Source: Pseudarthrobacter oxydans (GTDB taxonomy: Bacteria; Actinomycetota; Actinomycetes; Actinomycetales; Micrococcaceae). From it: DNA of 64,000 nt. The notes beneath the pieces were generated by a model. That model saw only the letters and a program-made list of their open reading frames with translations, searched no databases and was not told the origin of the DNA. Each line of letters begins with the position of its first letter. Position 1 is the stretch's first letter. A program made the translations under genes and the position numbers. This document shows positions 59,525 through 64,000 of the stretch, piece by piece. Location of the stretch: contig NZ_JABTYH010000029.1 in the NCBI RefSeq assembly GCF_013314975.1, positions 1-64,000 on the forward strand. The letters run 5' to 3'.

Positions 59525-60016
59525 TCAGCTGCCCGCACCCACCCACTCCACGGTGCCGTCAGCGAAGAACTGTTCCTTCCAGATGGGCACCTGCTCCTTG
59601 ATCCTGTCCACCAGTTCCGCACACACCGCAAAGGCCTGCCCGCGGTGGGCCGCGGACACGGCGCACACCAGCGCGGGATCACCGATTTCCAGCATGCCGA
59701 TCCGGTGCGCTGCCCAGATCCGCACGGGCTGCGGCAACGGGCCGGTGCCGCCTTCGCCTTCGCCGCTGCCGCGGGCAGCCTGCTGTTCGGCTGCAAGGCG
59801 GGCCACGACGTCGGCCATCACCTGGTGGGCCGTGGGGTGCGCACTGTAGCTGAGCCGCTCAACCGCCTTGCCGCCGTCGTGATTGCGCACCACGCCGCTG
59901 AAGCTCACCACCGCACCGGCTGTGTCACTTTCCACCGCGGCGATGGCCTGGTCGACGGAGATGGGTTCCGCGCTCAGCACGGCGTTGACTACCTCGAATG
60001 CTGCTTCAGTGCCCAT
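59525..60016 (-). CDS. moaE: molybdopterin synthase catalytic subunit
   Basis: MoaE transfers sulfur from MoaD thiocarboxylate to precursor Z, giving molybdopterin. 163 residues. Motifs: GAVVSFSGVVRNHDGG, RLSYSAHP, RIGMLEIGDPALVCAVSAAHRGQAF (in part), and catalytic lysines in DRIKEQVPIWKEQ. A Gly/Glu-rich insert at about 82-92 is unusual but lies in a loop. ATG; overlaps the upstream gene by 11 bp. moaD is not in the window. Confidence 0.93.
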   Translation of the reverse strand: MGTEAAFEVVNAVLSAEPISVDQAIAAVESDTAGAVVSFSGVVRNHDGGKAVERLSYSAHPTAHQVMADVVARLAAEQQAARGSGEGEGGTGPLPQPVRIWAAHRIGMLEIGDPALVCAVSAAHRGQAFAVCAELVDRIKEQVPIWKEQFFADGTVEWVGAGS

Positions 60017-60536
60017 GTCCGCCTTCCAGCTGGTCGCAAAGGTGCCCGATCACCGGGTCAAGGACGGTCAGCCCGTCCATGACTCCCTTGGGTGATCCGG
60101 GCAGGTTGATGATGAACGTGGTCCCGGCTGCACCGGCATAACCACGGCTGAGCGCCGCCAGCGGGGTTTTCGCGGCTCCGGCACGGCGGACCGCTTCCAT
60201 GATGCCGGGAATTTCGCGGTCCAGCAGCGGGAGGGTGACGTCGGGGGTCCGGTCGTCCGGGCTGAGGCCCGTGCCGCCGCTGGTGATGACGACGGCGGGG
60301 CGCTGGGTCAGGAGGGCACGGATGGCTGCTCCTACCGGCTCGCCGTCGGGAACCACCATGGCGGGAAACACGTCAAACCCGTGTTCCGTGAGCCAGTCGG
60401 TGATGACGGGCCCGGTTTCGTCGTCGTAGATTCCGGCCGCGGCACGGGTGGAGGCAATGACGACGCCTGCCTTCCTGCCCTGCACGTCGCCGTGGCTGTG
60501 GGGGTCGGGGGCATTCAGGGTGCCGGGGCTGCTCAC
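60006..60536 (-). CDS. mog: molybdopterin adenylyltransferase (MogA/MoaB family)
   Basis: Adenylylates molybdopterin before molybdate insertion. 176 residues from the GTG at 60536, which shares GTGA with the moaC stop; a longer frame lies inside moaC. Motifs: [34 protein letters not shown], and INLPGSPKG near the C-terminus. MoaB and MogA cannot be told apart safely here. Position between moaC and moaE fits either. Confidence 0.9.
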   Translation of the reverse strand: MSSPGTLNAPDPHSHGDVQGRKAGVVIASTRAAAGIYDDETGPVITDWLTEHGFDVFPAMVVPDGEPVGAAIRALLTQRPAVVITSGGTGLSPDDRTPDVTLPLLDREIPGIMEAVRRAGAAKTPLAALSRGYAGAAGTTFIINLPGSPKGVMDGLTVLDPVIGHLCDQLEGGHGH

Positions 60537-61027
60537 AGTGTCCAGTCCCCGCTCTTGCCGCCGCTTTTGGCCAGCACCTTGATGTCGGTGAGGACGGCGT
60601 GCTTGTCCACCGCCTTGACCATGTCGTAAACGCTGAGCGCCGCCACCGAGGCTGCCGTGAGTGCTTCCATCTCCACGCCGGTAACGCCGCGCGTCTTGAC
60701 GGTAGCCAGGATGGAGACGGCCTCCGGTGCCAGCTCGAAGTCCACGGTGACCTTGGACAGGGGAAGCGGATGGCACAGCGGAATCAGTTCGGGGGTCTTT
60801 TTGGCGGCCATGATCCCGGCCACCCGTGCCACGGCCAGGGCGTCCCCCTTGGGCAGGCCGCCCGAGCCGAGCAGGCCCATGACCTCTGCGGTGGTGCGGA
60901 CCGTAGCGGTGGCTGTGGCCTCACGGGTGGTTTCGGCTTTGGCGGAGACGTCCACCATCTGGGCGCTGCCGTCCTGGCGCAGGTGCGTCAGCCCGGCCGG
61001 GGTCTGTTCTGCATTCACAGCATCCAT
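60533..61027 (-). CDS. moaC: cyclic pyranopterin monophosphate synthase
   Basis: Works with MoaA to make cPMP, the first molybdenum-cofactor intermediate. 164 residues. Diagnostic [44 protein letters not shown] (in part), and the [14 protein letters not shown] start. ATG start inside the end of moeA (13-bp overlap). moaA is not in the window. Confidence 0.96.
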   Translation of the reverse strand: MDAVNAEQTPAGLTHLRQDGSAQMVDVSAKAETTREATATATVRTTAEVMGLLGSGGLPKGDALAVARVAGIMAAKKTPELIPLCHPLPLSKVTVDFELAPEAVSILATVKTRGVTGVEMEALTAASVAALSVYDMVKAVDKHAVLTDIKVLAKSGGKSGDWTL

Positions 61028-62310
61028 ACTTCCACCTCCGCCCCTGCCGCGAGCACGGCCACTCCTTCCGGAACATGGACCAGCACGTTGGAGCCTGCCA
61101 GCGCGTGCATGAGGTGTGAGCTTTCGCCGCCCTGCAGTTCCACGGTTCCGTCCGCTTTGAGGGTGCCGCGGCGGACCTGGTGCTTGTGCCCGGGCGAGGT
61201 GAGCGGCTGGCTGAGTTGGGCGCGGACCGGCAGGCGGGGCGCCGGGGCGCCCAGCAGGGCGGCGAGGACGGGGCGGAGGAACATTTCAAAGGACACGAGG
61301 CAGCTGACCGGGTTGCCGGGGAACCCGAGGAAGGGACGTCCTTCGAAGGTGCCGATCCCCTGCGGCCCGCCCGGCTGCATGGCCACATGCAGGAACTCGA
61401 CCGGCTGGTCCGCCATGGCCTGCCGGACCACTTCGTACGCGCCTTGGCTGACCCCGCCGGTGGTCACGATCAGGTCCGTTCCGGCACGTTCTTCCCGCAG
61501 CAGCGTCCTGAGCGCGTCCGGGTTGTCCGTGGCGATGCCAGCACGGCGGACGTGCAGTCCTGCCTGTTTCATGGCGGCTTCCAGGAGGGTCCCGTTGGAG
61601 TCGAAGATCTTGCCGGGCGGGAGCTCACGGCCGGGCTCCACCACTTCGTCGCCGGTGGTGACCAGCAGGATGGTCACGGCTTGGTACACCGTCACGTCCG
61701 GGATGCCCAGCGCGGCCAGGAGTCCCAGCTGGGCCGGGCCAAGGAAGGTGCCCGCCGCCAGGGCCGTGGCTCCGGCCTGCACGTCGCTGCCTGCAGCGCG
61801 GACAAACGTGCCTGCCGCTGCCGGCGGCAGCCACACGGTGGCGTGTTCCTTGGCCTGGGCGGCGGCTGGCAGGAAGCGGTCCGGAACGGCCCGCTCGATA
61901 GGGACGACGGCGTCAGCCCCCGCCGGCAGCATGGCTCCGGTCATGATCGGGGCAGCCATGCCGGGTTGGAGTGGTGCAGGGCTTGCGCCCGCTGGGACGG
62001 GAGGCATGATGCCCAGCTCTGCGCCGCCGTCGGGCACGTCTACGGAACGTATGGCATAGCCGTCCATTTGGGAGTTGGCGAAAGGCGGCAGGCTGAGGGC
62101 GGCACGCACGTCCGCCACCAGGCCGCGGCCCAGGGCATCTGCAAGGGGCAACGTTTCCGTCCGGTGCACCGAGTGCAAAGGCTCCAGCAACGCAGTGACG
62201 GCGGCTGCATGGTCTGCCACGGACCTCGCCTGGTGCTGTGCGTGATGCCGCTGGTGCTCCGTCCGGCGCTCCGCCTCTGCAGACGTTCCATGCGGTTGCG
62301 GGCTGGCCAT
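61015..62310 (-). CDS. moeA: molybdopterin molybdenumtransferase
   Basis: Inserts molybdenum into adenylylated molybdopterin. 431 residues with the four MoeA domains: [25 protein letters not shown], the MogA-like core [13 protein letters not shown] and [16 protein letters not shown], and a C-terminal beta-barrel. The N-terminus has an odd His-rich run ([10 protein letters not shown] at about 18-27) that might bind metal; this is inference. ATG start. It lies 23 bp after the molybdoenzyme gene, with moaC overlapping behind. Confidence 0.94.
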   Translation of the reverse strand: MASPQPHGTSAEAERRTEHQRHHAQHQARSVADHAAAVTALLEPLHSVHRTETLPLADALGRGLVADVRAALSLPPFANSQMDGYAIRSVDVPDGGAELGIMPPVPAGASPAPLQPGMAAPIMTGAMLPAGADAVVPIERAVPDRFLPAAAQAKEHATVWLPPAAAGTFVRAAGSDVQAGATALAAGTFLGPAQLGLLAALGIPDVTVYQAVTILLVTTGDEVVEPGRELPPGKIFDSNGTLLEAAMKQAGLHVRRAGIATDNPDALRTLLREERAGTDLIVTTGGVSQGAYEVVRQAMADQPVEFLHVAMQPGGPQGIGTFEGRPFLGFPGNPVSCLVSFEMFLRPVLAALLGAPAPRLPVRAQLSQPLTSPGHKHQVRRGTLKADGTVELQGGESSHLMHALAGSNVLVHVPEGVAVLAAGAEVEVWML

Positions 62311-62333
62311 GGTTCCGCCTTCAGGTCGAGCGT

Positions 62334-63974
62334 TCAGGGTGTCACGTCCACTCTAATCGTGTGGAGCCCGGTGGCTCCGTCCGGGACAACTGGCCGGCTC
62401 CGCTCGTCCTGGGCGCGTCCCGCGAGGTCCGTGGCACGGACCTGGACTTCGTACTGGCCCTCCGTCAGCTCCACGCCCAGTTTCCACTGGTACCAGGTGT
62501 CCACCGAGATGCCTTGGGCCAGGTCTGCCTGGCGCCAGGGTCCGCGGTTCAGCCGCAGCTCTACGGTGCCGATGCCGGTGTGCTGCGCCCAGGCGACACC
62601 GCCGAACATGACTGTCCCGGCCTTCACCTGCCTTCCGGGGCGGGGCACGTCGATCCTCGAAGAGGTCTTGATGGGCCCGCGCTCGGACCAGCCCCGCGGC
62701 GTCCAGTAGGCAACGTCGTCCGCGAACCGGGTGACTTTCAGCTCCGTGACCCACTTGGTGGCCGAGACGTACCCGTACAGCCCGGGCACCACCAGCCTGA
62801 CGGGGAAGCCGTGCTCCAGGGGCAGCGGTTCGCCGTTCATGGCGACGGCGAGCAGGGCGTCCCTGCCGTCGCTGAGTACCTCAAGCGGCGTGCCGGCCGT
62901 CCAGCCGTCGGCACTTCTTGACAGCACCATGTCCGCGCCGGTCCTGGGTCCGGCCAGTGCCAGCAGTTCGCGGACGGGCCAGCCGAGCCAGCGGGCGTTG
63001 CCGATGAGGTCTCCGCCCACGGTGTTGGACACGCAGGCGATGGTGATGTGGCGCTCGGTCAGGGGTTTGGCCAGGAGGTCGGCGAAGGTCAGTTCCACCT
63101 CGCGGTCCACCAGCCCTGTGACTTTGAGGACCCACGTGGCAGGGTCCACGGCGGGAACCGTCAGGGCGGTGTCGATGCGGTAGAAGTCTTTGTTGGGGGT
63201 GACAAGCGGCTGCATGCCGTCCACTCCGGCCTCGGCGTCGCCAGGTATGGCCGGTGCCGGTGATGCGGGAACGGGCAAGGTCACGCGGCTCCGGGCCTCG
63301 CTGGCGACGGCTGCAGCACCACGCCAGAGTCCCGCCAGCAGGCCTCCTGCCGCCGTAAACACCGCTCCCCCGGCCAGCGCCTGCAGGAAACGGCGGCGCG
63401 GCGGGGCACCGGGGGCAGGCTCCAGCGGGTGGGTCTCCCATTCCTGGAGCCTGCGAATGAGGAACCTGAGCAGAAGTACGGCGACGACGGCGGTGAGCAC
63501 GGCCAGCACTGCGGCGTTGGCACTGGCCTGGGCCCGGGTCAGGACGGCGGCCAGGCCCACCGTGCCGAAGATGCCGGTCAGCGCCGCGCCGGCAAAGCGC
63601 TTCCGGTATTCCAGGATTCCTGCCAGGGCCGCCAGTGCAGCCATCACCAGGCCCATGCCCACGAGGAGGGCCGCCTTGTCCGCGGTGCCGAACGCCGCTA
63701 CCGCCCAGTCCTTGACGCCCGGGGGAACGGCGTCGATCACCGCTCCGCCAACAGCGGTGACGGGTGACAGCGATGGACTGAAGAATCCGGCCAGCAGTTC
63801 TCCCAGCACGGCGGCGCTCACCACTGCGACGACGCCGGCAGCTGCTGCGGCCCGCGGAGGGTGCCGCGGCCCGCCGTCGTGCGTTGCCTGCCCTGATGGC
63901 GTTGCCTGCCCTGGCGGCCGTGATTGCCTTGCCTGCGCTGATGGCGTTGCCTGCCCTGGCTCGGAGCTGCTCAC
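62334..63974 (-). CDS. membrane-anchored sulfite-oxidase-type molybdopterin oxidoreductase
   Basis: 546 residues. A Gly/Gln/Ala/Thr repeat-rich N-terminus (1-32; GQATPSAQ and GQATPSGQ units) precedes about four membrane helices (45-172). A twin-arginine-like RRRFLQAL leads into another hydrophobic segment at 193-215. The catalytic domain follows from about 255: molybdenum-ligand C314 in TIACVSNTVGGDLIGN, and a C-terminal Ig-like dimerisation domain. It is probably an extracytoplasmic sulfite or sulfoxide-type enzyme; the substrate is unknown. GTG start at 63974, with GGAGG nearly touching it, so the start is uncertain. It is first in line with the moe/moa genes. Confidence 0.85.
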   Translation of the reverse strand: MSSSEPGQATPSAQARQSRPPGQATPSGQATHDGGPRHPPRAAAAAGVVAVVSAAVLGELLAGFFSPSLSPVTAVGGAVIDAVPPGVKDWAVAAFGTADKAALLVGMGLVMAALAALAGILEYRKRFAGAALTGIFGTVGLAAVLTRAQASANAAVLAVLTAVVAVLLLRFLIRRLQEWETHPLEPAPGAPPRRRFLQALAGGAVFTAAGGLLAGLWRGAAAVASEARSRVTLPVPASPAPAIPGDAEAGVDGMQPLVTPNKDFYRIDTALTVPAVDPATWVLKVTGLVDREVELTFADLLAKPLTERHITIACVSNTVGGDLIGNARWLGWPVRELLALAGPRTGADMVLSRSADGWTAGTPLEVLSDGRDALLAVAMNGEPLPLEHGFPVRLVVPGLYGYVSATKWVTELKVTRFADDVAYWTPRGWSERGPIKTSSRIDVPRPGRQVKAGTVMFGGVAWAQHTGIGTVELRLNRGPWRQADLAQGISVDTWYQWKLGVELTEGQYEVQVRATDLAGRAQDERSRPVVPDGATGLHTIRVDVTP

Positions 63975-64000
63975 CCCTCCAGCATAGGTTCGCGGAATAC

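Noticed and set aside
57091-59601. 836-codon open frame on the plus strand
   Set aside because: It is out of frame with the membrane protein gene and antisense to dapB, with Arg/Gly/Pro/His-rich composition and no motif. It is a by-product of high-GC third positions.

Overview
The window is about 64 kb of high-GC DNA from an actinobacterium, most likely Arthrobacter/Pseudarthrobacter or a close relative in the Micrococcaceae. The evidence is strong G/C third-position bias with many GTG starts, an actinobacterial-type argCJBDFRGH operon, a PriA-type isomerase, a ClgR regulator, DUF3046 and RecX around recA, a maleylpyruvate-isomerase-type (mycothiol-linked) protein, and GAAC-N4-GTTC-type SOS boxes. 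It reads as core chromosome. I see no prophage, insertion sequence, tRNA, rRNA or CRISPR array.

Layout. 1-334 holds no gene; it has a terminator for tyrS and an AT-rich, promoter-like stretch firing left out of the window. 335-4639: tyrS, a HelD/HelR-type RNA polymerase recycling ATPase and a 3-methyladenine glycosylase. 4754-6759: an Ada-AlkA fusion coupled to an O6-alkylguanine transferase. 6768-8081: a DinB-fold protein and a short PdxH-like oxidase. 8121-8222: a four-copy palindromic repeat. 8230-16905: the complete arginine operon with its own repressor gene and an ARG-box operator. 17051-23098: quinone oxidoreductase, pheST, a small HExxH protein and a SIMPL protein. 23128-26579: an SOS-type promoter with an Rv2578c-like radical SAM gene, mutT, an efflux permease and a small stress membrane protein. 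26650-30290: trmH-like gene, rplT, rpmI, infC (AUU start) and DUF1844. 30368-36195: MFS permease, sseB-like gene, priA, an unlisted 52-residue membrane ORF, hisH, hisB and hisC. 36269-39950: a LysM division suppressor divergent from lexA, then dinG. 39943-48694: hflX with a long leader, a methyltransferase, dapF, miaA, miaB, recX, recA, DUF3046 and marR. 48775-56222: clgR, cinA, pgsA, ftsK, rnj and dapA. 56394-59418: a 13E12/DUF222-like fragment with an SOS promoter, an acyltransferase-type membrane protein, a small membrane protein and dapB. 59525-63974: moaE, mogA/moaB, moaC, moeA and a membrane-anchored sulfite-oxidase-type enzyme.

How the genes work together. Three themes stand out. (1) Amino-acid synthesis: all of arginine from N-acetylglutamate onward, part of histidine, and dapA, dapB and dapF of the lysine/peptidoglycan branch. 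(2) DNA damage: five LexA-type boxes lie at the radical SAM gene, the divS-like gene, lexA, recA and the 13E12-like fragment. The same gene set is LexA-controlled in Mycobacterium tuberculosis. Alkylation repair genes, mutT, dinG and recX are also present. (3) Molybdenum cofactor genes directly follow a molybdoenzyme gene. Translation genes (tyrS, pheST, infC, rpmI, rplT, miaAB, hflX, trmH) make up much of the rest. Several genes (dapA, marR, mutT, the two SOS genes, and a six-codon ORF in the hflX leader) share a geometry in which a -10 hexamer ends 6-7 nt before the start codon, suggesting leaderless mRNAs.
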